A stretch of 64,000 nt of DNA from Clytia hemisphaerica (taxonomy: Eukaryota; Cnidaria; Hydrozoa; Leptothecata; Clytiidae). Position 1 is the stretch's first letter; the number at the start of each line of letters is the position of its first letter. The notes under the pieces were generated by a model. The model was not told where the DNA came from and did no database searches. It worked only from the letters and a program-made list of their open reading frames with translations. The position numbers were made by a program, and so were the translations under genes. The stretch covers positions 1,150,591-1,214,590 of the forward strand of contig CACVBU010001117.1 in NCBI GenBank assembly GCA_902728285.1, read 5' to 3'. Below, one piece after another: positions 12,428 to 21,809 of the stretch.

Positions 12428-12710
12428 AACTTTTTTTTAAAAGAACCAGTAAATTTTTGCTGAGGCTCGACTGTTCTTATTTTTTTGGCACTTTGAGCCT
12501 TGAATTGTTCTTATTTTGTTCTTATTTTTTCTAAGATAAAAAACGAGTTTTGGCTATTTACTTTACTATTTAGAGGATTTTAGAATCCAGTGATTCTTTT
12601 TGCTATAACTCTCTAACTTCAGCCTCTCTACTGTTCTTAAATTGTTCTTATTTTTTGGCATTTTTGAGCCTCATTGTTCTTATAAAATTGTTCTTATAAA
12701 AAAAGGGTGT
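12428..12710. repeat. TTGTTCTTAT-rich interspersed repeat
   Basis: AGAACCAGTAAATTTTTGCT, then repeated TGTTCTTATTTTTTGGCA and TTTGAGCCT words, ending in ATTGTTCTTATAAAA. Related pieces occur at 46512-46743, 47690-47885 and about 54990-55150. Confidence 0.5.
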
Positions 12711-13007
12711 AGAGGGAATGTTGTTCGATTTTTGACGGATGCTCGTTTTTTTTCGTCAAAGCACTTGTTGCACATTTTTGGAAAGAACAGTCTAAAAATC
12801 GATTCTACCTAGGTTCTAATTTTTTTTTCGGACACTGGTGTATAATACCCCAGTCTCTGTACATCGTTGGTAAAAAAAATCAAACGGGTCAAAGTCTATC
12901 TAGAGTTGAAAATACCGGGTGAAACCATTCTCGGTGAATAGAATTCGAGTAGGGATAACGGACGGACTTATGAATTAAATTGAAATTACAAAATATTTTA
13001 TCTGTAG

Positions 13008-13013
13008 TTTATT
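13008..13013 (-). promoter_or_regulatory. poly(A) signal AATAAA for the GPX gene
   Basis: Minus-strand AATAAA (plus TTTATT) occurs about 120 nt beyond the SECIS candidate and 910 nt beyond the stop. I saw no earlier canonical hexamer on this strand in the UTR. Confidence 0.4.
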
Positions 13014-13130
13014 CATTTTCTTTTTTCTATGTCTTAAATTAGTATACATCATATTCTTGTTAAAAATTCTGAAAAAAATAAGATCTCTTTCATCAGAAAA
13101 ATTAAATGTACAAAAAATTTCTAACTAATC

Positions 13131-13200
13131 GAGATCGTCAGATAATAGCCTTCGAATGATTCATCGAGTCAAGCTATTACCGTCATATGTTTTATCCATG
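13131..13200 (-). ncRNA. candidate SECIS element in the GPX 3' UTR
   Basis: On the minus strand ATGA (13186-13183) is followed by C and an 11-bp helix, GGTAATAGCTT pairing with AAGGCTATTATC. This is closed by TGAC (13140-13137), so the ATGA / TGA non-Watson-Crick quartet of a SECIS core can form. It lies about 730 nt downstream of the stop and about 120 nt upstream of an AATAAA, as expected for a 3' UTR element. Weak point: the usual AA on the 5' side of the apical loop is not evident. I infer this is the SECIS because the gene needs one and no better hairpin was seen in the UTR. Confidence 0.5.
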
Positions 13201-13924
13201 AAAATAACAATCATATTATGAAACTAAATATTTTTGCTAAAATAAAAAATGTTACATAATTACAAGATTTAAAATTCTAAGTCAAAGTCTACCGTATTCT
13301 GTTCATTAAAATTTTCCTTAGAAAATAAAAATGAGAAATTTAAAACGAAGGTTTAACTTTTAATTTTCCCTAATAGAATTAAGATTTAAAATTATTCTAC
13401 TTGCTTGGTTCTGCTTTGTGGATTCGCTAAATTCATCGAGCATTTGTGAATTTAGAATCTTAAGTCAAAAGAGTTCATATGACACTCTGTTTATGAAAAA
13501 AAAAATCGATCACTATAAGCTCTTTGAATAGAAATGCAAGACTTTTCGCTCCCCCTTTTCCACTCTTTCAGTGTGACAATGGCTAATCTTGTCAATTAGC
13601 TAAAGCGTAAACCAATAAGATTGCGTCATTTTTAAAACAACACTAAAACTGCTTCTCTAGGTGTTGTGTTTTTGATCAAAATACTGCTTCGCATTCCTTT
13701 CGCGAGTATTATAACACGTCAACTTTATAAAAATAGATTTTACACTAGATTGTTTTGATTCTAAACTTGTTCTTGTTTCATCTTACATAATATCAGACAA
13801 GCTCGAAGCTGTCCATTTTGATTTCGTTTTCAAAGCATAAAACTGATCTACTATGCATTGGTTCTTTAAAACAACCCACAATAACCCCTTGAAAAGTCTC
13901 CTTTCTATTACCAGTTAAGTTATC

Positions 13925-16250
13925 TTACATCGAATCCTTTTTACATGCGTCAATCGCCCTTTTGATATCATTTTCATATTCCAACGGTAACGTATCAGCT
14001 GAGAATCTTCTGATTGGTCGACCCTTATGGTCCAATAGGAATTCTTCAAAATTCCATTCAATATCGGTGGTCATGATTGGGGTCCAAGGAACATATTTGG
14101 TGAAAGAGATCTTCTGTGTTGGTCGTGGACACATGTACTAAAAAGGAGATAATATTAAAGTGTGACCAGAGTTTGAAAATTATACTACACAACAACTCTA
14201 TCTCTAAATATATAGGTAGAGGCTTTGGATTAAAGGTAGTATCGGGTTAGCTCAGAAGCCAAGTGATAGCCCAGCTGGCACACAACGTTGTTTTGACGTT
14301 TATCTAACGTTAACAACGTCAATATAACGTTAGATGAACGTTTTGAAACAACGTTGTGTGTCAGCTGGGAGGGGACAACTTCTCAATTGGCAACGTTTTT
14401 AGGGATGAGTGCAGCAGAGAAAGAGATCACATAACACGCTCAGGATCGCACCTTTACTTTATTTACTTCCTTTTTCATTTTAAAATCGTTTCAAGCGAAG
14501 TTGCGACCCCACGCTCCAACCCAAAAAAGAAATTCTTGGGTACTTCGTAAAATCTACTTACAGTTGACGCTCTCTAATTCGATTTTCAAGGGGGATAGGG
14601 ATTTTCATCGAATAAGGGAGTGTCGTTTACAGTAGTTTTTGTTGACAGTGACTTTCAGTATTATCGAATAATGGAGCGTGTCGAATAGTAGAAGGTCGAA
14701 TTAGAGAGTGTCTATTGTAGGAGTAAGGGATTATCTTCCTTACCTAGCTATCGTCAATACATAATAGTGATGTTGTTTTTTTTCAAACTGAACACAAGTC
14801 ACTTACTTTGAGCCATTTGTACAAGCCAATAGCATCTTCCCCATTGACATCAACTTTTGAGAACAGCTCAAATTTGGGTATGTAACCTTTCCCTGGTCTC
14901 ACGTACCGAAGACAATTCATGATTTCATGCTCTTTGGCTGGCTCCTGTCTATAGAACTGAAAGAAATAGGTAACCATTGAATATTATAGTATTGGGCTCT
15001 TCCAGAAAAAATCCGTTCATGGGGGGTGGAGGATGAATTGTCCAGGGGTATTGAAAAAATACCAAAAATTTGCAATGTCCAGGGGGTAAATTCCAATGTC
15101 CAGGGGTAATTTTTTGTGTCCACGGGGTTGATTTGATGTTTGTCCAGGGGTATAACCCGTGTCCAGGGGGTTAAAAATCAAAATGTCCAGGGGTAATGCA
15201 TGAAAAAAATAATATATCCTCCACCCCCCATGAACGGATTTTTTCTGGAAGAGCCCATTATTGATTATATACAAGGTGCCCTATGTCATACCACTTGTGT
15301 AAGAAGAAAAGAATTTGTGTTTACAAAGTATATTTTTTAGACGCAACTGTAATGAAAGTAGTCTGACACAGGACTATTTTCGGGACACCCTGGGTGAAGT
15401 GGGTAAAAATAAGACGAAACTGTATTGTACCGGCAATTACAGCCATACCGGGACTGGCAAACTATGCATCTAAAATCATGTTTGAATAATGTCCACTTCA
15501 ATGATGTAAGGTTGTTTACTTCTATCACCCTTGCGATTTGCTCAAAAAATAGCACACAATTCGAAAAATGGCTCTGCTAGCTCAGCTATCTCTGAGCTAA
15601 ACGAAATACTTGAAAGAACGAGAGGGATTCGAACCACAGACCCCAGTTTGTAGCATTGAAGCCTTAGGCCTATTGGCCATTACCTCCTGATAGATTGTCA
15701 TGCTCATACGGTAGGGTAGACAGGGATGAAGATCGATCTGCGTAGGAGAGCAGATTTTTATGATAAAGTACTTACCTATTCGTGGTATAAAACATAATAA
15801 CCGTGTCGTTTAAATCTGCTCTCCTAAGCAAATACTCCTTCACACCTGTCTGCGCTACTGCTCATACGGTATTTAAAAAATGCTTACCTGATTTGAAGGA
15901 AATCCCAAAACTTGAAGTGAACATTTGTTAGTCTTCCTACCATTTTGGTCATACATTGAATTTGGTCCATATTTGGAAACAAGTACATTTAATTCAGTGT
16001 ATGTAGCATTTGTTAAAGCTCAAAACGAGGCTACGTTTACAACGAGGGAAACCTTGCCTTTGTATTTTTGAAAATGAACTTCATTACCATTTAAGTCTTT
16101 ATGTTTGTAAGTGTGAAAATAATTTGAATTAGTATGATCTGTATAACATTGTGCTGCCTCGTAAACACGTGGTGGCTGATTGGCTCCTGTGACGTCGGTC
16201 ACAAGGACGAAGAGCCATAAAAGCAGGCCGAAGCCCATTTTTCGCCTCAT
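13925..16250 (-). CDS. secreted glutathione peroxidase with selenocysteine (UGA) in the active site
   Basis: Three exons in phase 0: 16250-15888, 14956-14807, 14137-13925 (TAA), giving 241 residues if the in-frame TGA at 16022-16020 is read as selenocysteine 77. The TGA sits in VNVASF-U-ALT, the GPX active-site context (VNVASYUGLT in GPX3), and reading continues with family sequence (YTELNVL, LQVLGFPSNQ, FYRQEP). Exon 2 gives CLRYVRPGKGYIPKFELF and DVNGED. Exon 3 gives PWTPIMTTDIEWNFEEFLLD. Catalytic Sec, Gln (SNQ), Trp and Asn (EWNFEEF) are all present. The N-terminus MGFGLLLWLFVLVTDVTG is a signal peptide, so a secreted GPX3-like enzyme reducing hydroperoxides with thiols is expected. Oddities: Ser replaces Cys in GFPCNQ, and about 13 extra residues precede LQVLGFP. 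Met1 or Met5 could start it. A gene finder that treats TGA as stop would truncate this gene. Confidence 0.93.
14270..14369. mobile_element. 100-bp AACGTT palindromic element, copy 1
   Basis: CCCAGCTGGCACACAACGTT pairs with AACGTTGTGTGTCAGCTGGG. The interior is spaced AACGTT/GACGTT words. In GPX intron 2. Confidence 0.7.
14561..14717. mobile_element. pogo/Tigger-like CAGTTGAC element
   Basis: TA-CAGTTGACGCTCTCTAATTC at the left and AATTAGAGAGTGTCTATTG-TA at the right. The interior repeats ATCGAATAA(T/G)GGAG. CAGTTGA ends with TA duplication are typical of pogo/Tigger elements. Related copies: 49071-49240, 40769-40953, 32072-32262 and a right-end fragment near 29440-29553. Confidence 0.55.
14994..15257. 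mobile_element. GGGCTCTTCCAG-family element with TGTCCAGGGG words
   Basis: Near-perfect terminal inverted repeats of over 40 bp (GGGCTCTTCCAGAAAAAATC ... then CATGGGGGGTGGAGGAT, and complement). The interior repeats TGTCCAGGGG(G)TA about seven times. Lies in intron 1 of the GPX gene. Confidence 0.8.
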
Positions 16251-16387
16251 CTTTTCTCTTCAATGTCTTTTTTTACAACTGAAACTCCAGTCAATGTTTT
16301 AACATTTTTATATGTTTTTTTCTTCTCTCGTTGTCCAAAGGACGTGAAATTTTGATTAAGTTTTATAACAAAGCTTTGCCATTGATC

Positions 16388-16640
16388 TTAAAAGTTTCTT
16401 TATAAGAACATCCAAAATTTTTAAAGCCCTCCCAATGTTGTTAACTTTTTGAATTTTAGGCCTGAAAAGGTTCTTAACATTTTTATTTTCACCTTTTTGT
16501 GAATATTTTTGTCCATTTTCCCAAGAAACCGGGTGTTTTCGAGTCCGAAAAGCTTTAAAATGTCAACTTGCTCTTAACATTTTGGCCATTTAAGCCTTAT
16601 GTTCTTGCATAGTTTGTTCTTATAGAAAAAACGTATTATG
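16388..16640. mobile_element. CACGTTTTTTTATAAGAAC-family element upstream of GPX
   Basis: The body TTTATAAGAACATCCAAAAT to TAGTTTGTTCTTATAG...ACGTA matches the family, with degraded ends. It begins about 140 bp upstream of the GPX ATG, so it may lie in its promoter or 5' region. Confidence 0.5.
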
Positions 16641-16825
16641 ATGAAGTTCGAAGTGTCAAATAGATATGTTTTCGTATAATTACTATGTCGCGTTAGTGAA
16701 CTGTCAAAATAAATGTTAAAACCTTTATCCCAAGGCCCACGCTAACAAGAAATGTTATCACGTGATCAAATCACAATATTGGTTCTATAGAAAAAGAAAT
16801 GGAAAATGAAAAGAAAGCGGTTACA

Positions 16826-17184
16826 ATCGAGTACCCCATCCCCCCCCCATGTACGCAAATGGCTGTACCCCCTAGTAAGTACGTACTTTTTCATTCACCC
16901 CCCCCCCTCGTTTGAAGAAATTTTCGAATTTAAATCGTTTGGTTTGGACCTTTAATTCATACATGAAACTCAATGTTTATTAAGAAACTTTTTCGTTTCC
17001 TTGATGCGTATAAGAAGAGTAAAAGTCGACAGAAAAAGAAGCAAAAAAGGGCTATGAAAATTTTTTTTCTGCGTATCTACATTTTCCTTTGACCCCTCCC
17101 CTCTCCCTATACGCAAGCATACGCTTTTGAGAAGACGGGGGTCTTCCCCCCTTTAGTGCGTACGTACTACGTGGACGGCCCCGA
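16826..17184. repeat. C-run region with GTACGTAC ends
   Basis: CCCCCCCCATGTACGC and AGTACGTACTTTTT on the left, GCGTACGTACTACGTGGACG on the right. It looks like another inverted-repeat element but its borders are unclear. Confidence 0.35.
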
Positions 17185-18083
17185 AGACTCTGAACACTTT
17201 TTTATAGGAAAACTAACTAAGAAAATAAGGCTTCGATGGTCAAAATGTTAAGAACAAGTTAAGAACATTTTCAGGCTTTACGAAACCTAAAATATCCAAT
17301 TTCTCAAGCGAAATAGCCCAAAAATACTCCACAAAAAATGAATGAAAATACGAGCATGTCAGAAAGAACATTCTACGCTTAAAACTCAAAAATTTAAGAA
17401 CCGAAATCTTTAAAAATTTGTAAGGTGGTCGGCGGAAAATATAAGTACCTTTTAGGACTTTTTTAACATAACGCAAGAATATTTTCAACCCAAAGCCTCA
17501 TAAATTTTTGCTAAAATACAAAAGGCCAGAATATAAAAAACGGGAGGATGAAATATATTTCCTGATATGGTCGGAGTCAACCTTTTCAAAGACGTTTAAG
17601 ATATTATTTATTTTGATAACATTATTACACAACTTATCCACCATTATGCAATCTGAAGATTCAGTTTATCCCGTTTAATCCTTAATGTTTCAAAAGTCTC
17701 CAAAAAGTTTAACATTAACTGTCTGTGGTGAAAAATTTTAAACCACATCTTTGAAAAAAAGCTCAACTCGCTTTGTTTACGACCTATGTTAAGTTCTTAC
17801 CAGGCACTCGATGGAACCACGGTACGTACAGCCTCTAAAATTAGGTCTTTGAAATCAGACCCTGACAATGCAGAGAAAATTTAGCCAAATTTGAGTAAAT
17901 TTGTGCGGAAAAATCGACCCTTGAAAAAAGAAAACTTGAAACTTTTGACCGTGCGTCTTAAGGGCTCTGACCATAGTCCAAAAATTGATTTTGGTATTTG
18001 AACATAAAAGTCATATTTCAGGTTCCTTAATACTTTTGACAAAGAATTGCCTTTATAAATTGCTTTTTAATCGAATCCCTTAA

Positions 18084-18644
18084 CCCTATTCAACCTAGGC
18101 TTTTAGGGGCGGTTCAGAACTAGGGGGGGGGGGCTTTTCCTGTACCACCCCTTAACTTTTGATCTAGTTGGTCTTTTTGGGTGAAATTTGGCACACAAGA
18201 TCTTTGTCACGTAAGGTAACTTTTGACAAAAAAATTTTTTGATGACGTCACTCATCATGCCCAAGGTGAGCAAAAACCGAAAATTTCCTTTGTTCTTATA
18301 AATAGCTATTGTATTCTAACAAAAGCTTTAGAAAAAAGTTGTCTGAGTTTAAAATGCTTATTTTATCCTAAATATTCAATAAATTACGGTTTAAACGATA
18401 TATTAGACATTAAAAATAAATTTGTATTGGAAAAGTGTCAATTTTTGTGACACCTTACTGTCAGAAATGTCATCATACTCAAGGTGTGAAAATTTTTAGG
18501 TGTCAAATTTTTTTTTATTTTGAAGCTAAATAAAAGTTAGGAATTTACAGAAAATTTCAAGGCAAAAGCTCTATTATTTCAGGAGCTATTACCAATAGTT
18601 TGACGTCCGAACAGAAAGAGCCCCCCCCCCTAGGCCGAATAGGG
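18084..18644. mobile_element. piggyBac-like non-autonomous element (TTAA duplication)
   Basis: TTAA-CCCTATTCAACCTAGG at the left and CCTAGGCCGAATAGGG-TTAA at the right, 561 bp. TTAA duplication with a CCC start is the piggyBac signature. The interior frame of 75 codons is not transposase-like. Confidence 0.65.
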
Positions 18645-21110
18645 TTAAGAGTAATTAAGAATTTAATTGCAAAAATGACGTTATGAACTTTAAAAATATG
18701 TTGCATCACCCTCTTTTACAGAAAGTGCTTAGTTTTAATGGGTAATTAACTTTTTTGTTTCAAAATTTCTTTACACTGTCCGCAAAGAATTGAACTATTT
18801 TAAATTTTGCGGAAAATTTTTCTTAAAAGATGTGTCAAAAGTTATGACTGTTTTTTTAAGCAAAATCCAGATGAAAAATTGATGAAAAACCACTATTTTG
18901 AAGATTTCGAGACAAAGAAGCATTTACAAAAATTTTCCGCAAAAATTTTTATTGTTTGGTAAAAAATACACCATCTACTGCGAAAATTTTTTCAAAATGT
19001 TTTTTCTTCGCCGAAACTAAGCCCTTCAAAGTTGAAATACTCTTCCTCGCAAAAGTCTTCATTTTCTTCCTCATCAATTTTTTTCAATGCAATTTTTGAA
19101 TTTTCAGATTCAGGAATAGTTTATCTAACAGAAAATGTATAACATGCCATAGTTTTGTTGGTTACGTCAGTCAGAAAACACATTTTAAACACGGCAATTA
19201 TGAAAAGTTCACTATGGTCAGAGCCCTTAAGCAAAATATGGTCGGGTTTTATAAATTTTACACCCTTACAGTGTACTTTTTCTTATCTTTGCTCATTTCG
19301 ACTCAGTACACTTTGGGAGGCTTGGAAAAGACCCTAAAGGACCGCACGTACGGTCGGTCGTTTACCTTTATTGTTCTTAATCATAATAGCCAGGGACAAA
19401 TGAGGAAAAAAAGTTTCCGCGATCCGACCTGCTTTAACGTGATTGTTTTTTGTAATAATTCTTTGCCACGGAAAGTCATGTGATATCTTTTTCAACCAAT
19501 AAGATTTAATGATTTCGAGGGTAAAACAAACACTATGGTTCAACTCACTAAAAGGTTATGCTTACTGAAAACACATAATTAATCTTTAGTAAGTGTTCTG
19601 TTGTACCCCAGTTCTGACGTCATGCCGTGGCGAAGAATGGTTTCTTAGATATTCACTCGTATACGTTCCAGATAAACGCACCTCCCACCCGCTTGTTAAT
19701 TTTTCGGAAATGTTCGAATACAAATTTGAAATCAGCAAAGTTTCAATTCTTAGAAAAGTGAAAATGTAAAGATTTTTTGACCCGGTAAGAATCTTAGTTT
19801 TACATTCATTTTTGAAATGTTCAATGTTTCGAAATGTACTTGCTGCCAATCTTTGAATGGAACAGACCTTATAGTATTATACAAAAATTTAAGAATGATT
19901 TTCCATAATCATCTATCTCGCCATTCATTGACCAAAACAAAAAATTGATTGGTGTAAACATGAAATCAAATTTGTTTTGATATCATAGGGGTGATACTTT
20001 AATAAGGTCAACCTTTTTATCGATTCGCAATTGTATCATCTTTCATAAGTAAAAATATTATGTGCATCTGATATTCCGATGGCGTATTGGCGGCCGCCCA
20101 CGCTAAAGCTCTAAAGGGGCGGACCAATATACCCGTTAAAATATGTCCGACCTTCAGATCAAAGCGTGTCGTTAGCATATTTCCACATCTGGTACCAGAT
20201 AAATCACGACCCTTTATTTCATCTGTCTTAAGTTTTCCACAAAGGCAAAATAACTGATTTCATGTTTGGGAGCTCAGACGTCTTTTTCAAAGTTGCCGAG
20301 TAACAACATGTCAACATAACAATATTGTCAAAAATAACAAATGCACTGTAAATTCATATATTTCATCAAAATCCTGGAAAAACCTGGATTCTTTTTCTGG
20401 TACCAAAAATGAGACTTTCATTTCTGCGGCAAATACTTCTGAAAGCCAATTGAATTTTTAAGACTATTCGTCAAATCATGGAGGTATACAGAAACAGGAG
20501 ATGTATATGCTATTGTAACCAAGCTCGCCCTACGATTAAAAAAGTTACGATGTATACATGTTCATAATCTCACATATCGTGCATTTTTGATAAGCTCTTT
20601 TATCCATAGGTGAAATCTTATTGGCTCGTTTAAGTGTTAGAAACTAGATGAGACGAGATCTTGTTTCTGACATAAGTGCGAGAAATTATTTGGACTAAAA
20701 GGCATGTGAACTTGGCAGTCCTTCATCAAATGATAAGATTTTTCGATCAATGTTTTCTTTAAGGTGAACTCTATTGCATGATACTTTCCTCCAAAATTCT
20801 CCAGCGACTTTATATCTACAAATTGAGTCTAAAATCGTGTGTACTTATAAAAAACTTTTCATTTTTTGGCTTGAGAAAATATCTTTTCAAAACAAAATTT
20901 AACGGATAACGAAACTGAATATAAAACTTGTTTCGTGGACAAAGTTTTTTTAATATCGTATATTAGAAGGGTAGAAATCTTCAATACTGATAGTTAGAAT
21001 ATTCAAAGCAAACCTGAGTTTACTAAAAAGTCGTATTTAATCGGGCGAGCTTAGAGTTTCTTTTGATACATTTTATGAAAGAAATCAAAAGACTTTAATG
21101 ACCAATAACG

Positions 21111-21314
21111 AGGGGGCGTACAGGGGTCGCAGACACCGAAATACCGACGCATATTTCTTGGATTACCGTCAACACCGACAGCAAAATTTGATAAAATCCT
21201 TATTTTCGTCACTGCATGGCATGTTTGACACCGAAATACCGTCACTTTTTTCTTCAAACACCGAAACACTGACAGAAAAAAGGGTTAATACCGTCAAACC
21301 CGTACGCCCCCCCC
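21111..21314. mobile_element. GGGGGCGTAC element with ACACCGAAATACCG repeats
   Basis: Ends (A)GGGGGCGTAC and GTACGCCCCCCC, flanked by CAATAACG / CAATAACC. The interior repeats ACACCGA(AAT)ACCG about six times. Confidence 0.55.
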
Positions 21315-21611
21315 CAATAACCGACAAATTCAAGTCCTGTTTTTCTTTATACCTCCATGGTCAAATTCACCAAAATTTCTTCGAACTAAAGATTATGTAG
21401 CAAATATCATCCACTGCTTTGTTTCCTATATTGTCTATTCGTTTGCATAATAGGAGTATAAAATAAAAGGATCGATACATTTCTATTTCTCTAAAAAATG
21501 GGAATAATATAAAAATATTAAATATGAAATAATACGATACACCCTATAAATTTCATTATTTCTTATATACATAAATAATTTTCTAAATTTTTTTCTGTGT
21601 AAAATTTTAGC

Positions 21612-21617
21612 TTTATT
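21612..21617 (-). promoter_or_regulatory. poly(A) signal AATAAA for the FREM2-like gene
   Basis: Minus-strand AATAAA about 195 nt beyond the stop codon. It is the nearest canonical hexamer I see on this strand. Confidence 0.35.
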
Positions 21618-21809
21618 TTAGCTTCTTTTTACCTACTAGTTTTATACCACAAAAGGTCAAATTTTGAAATAAATATTACTAGTGAACTATTACTACTCGT
21701 AACAAACTGAACTAGAATTTCTTTGTTTCAAATTTCACCCAATTCATTGTCTTTATAGCTACAAATTTTCGATTTTCTTGAATAAGTTTGTGTATTTTCA
21801 ATAATCCCT

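Larger units (their letters stand above)
7314..13007. other. intergenic region with no recognised gene
   Basis: I see no exon with recognisable protein similarity on either strand. Open frames here are short and lack family motifs. The stretch holds a hAT-like inverted-repeat element (8665-8994), two TTAA-flanked inverted repeats (10025-10115 and 10698-10953), a G-run element (11805-12281) and a TTCTTAT-rich repeat (12428-12710). The first exon of the channel gene should lie somewhere in its left part but has no clear signature. Confidence 0.5.
16251..21611. other. spacer between GPX and the FREM2-like gene, no gene recognised
   Basis: Contains the repeat elements listed at 16388, 16826, 18084 and 21111, diverged CCCTTACAGTG pieces near 17.9 and 19.3 kb, and A/T-rich sequence. 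GPX and the FREM2-like gene are transcribed in the same direction. I see no exon-like block with protein similarity. Confidence 0.45.

Noticed and set aside
13575-13660. Alternative SECIS with ATGACGCAATCTT paired to AAGATT
   Set aside because: The helix is only six pairs and there is no GA quartet opposite the ATGA; weaker than the 13131-13200 hairpin.
15600-15690. Possible tRNA on the minus strand (GGTTCGAATCCC B box)
   Set aside because: T-arm and acceptor stems do not pair and no A box is in place; probably a fragment of a tRNA-derived repeat.
18223-18450. 75-codon frame inside the piggyBac-like element as a transposase remnant
   Set aside because: No transposase-like motif; A/T-rich chance frame.
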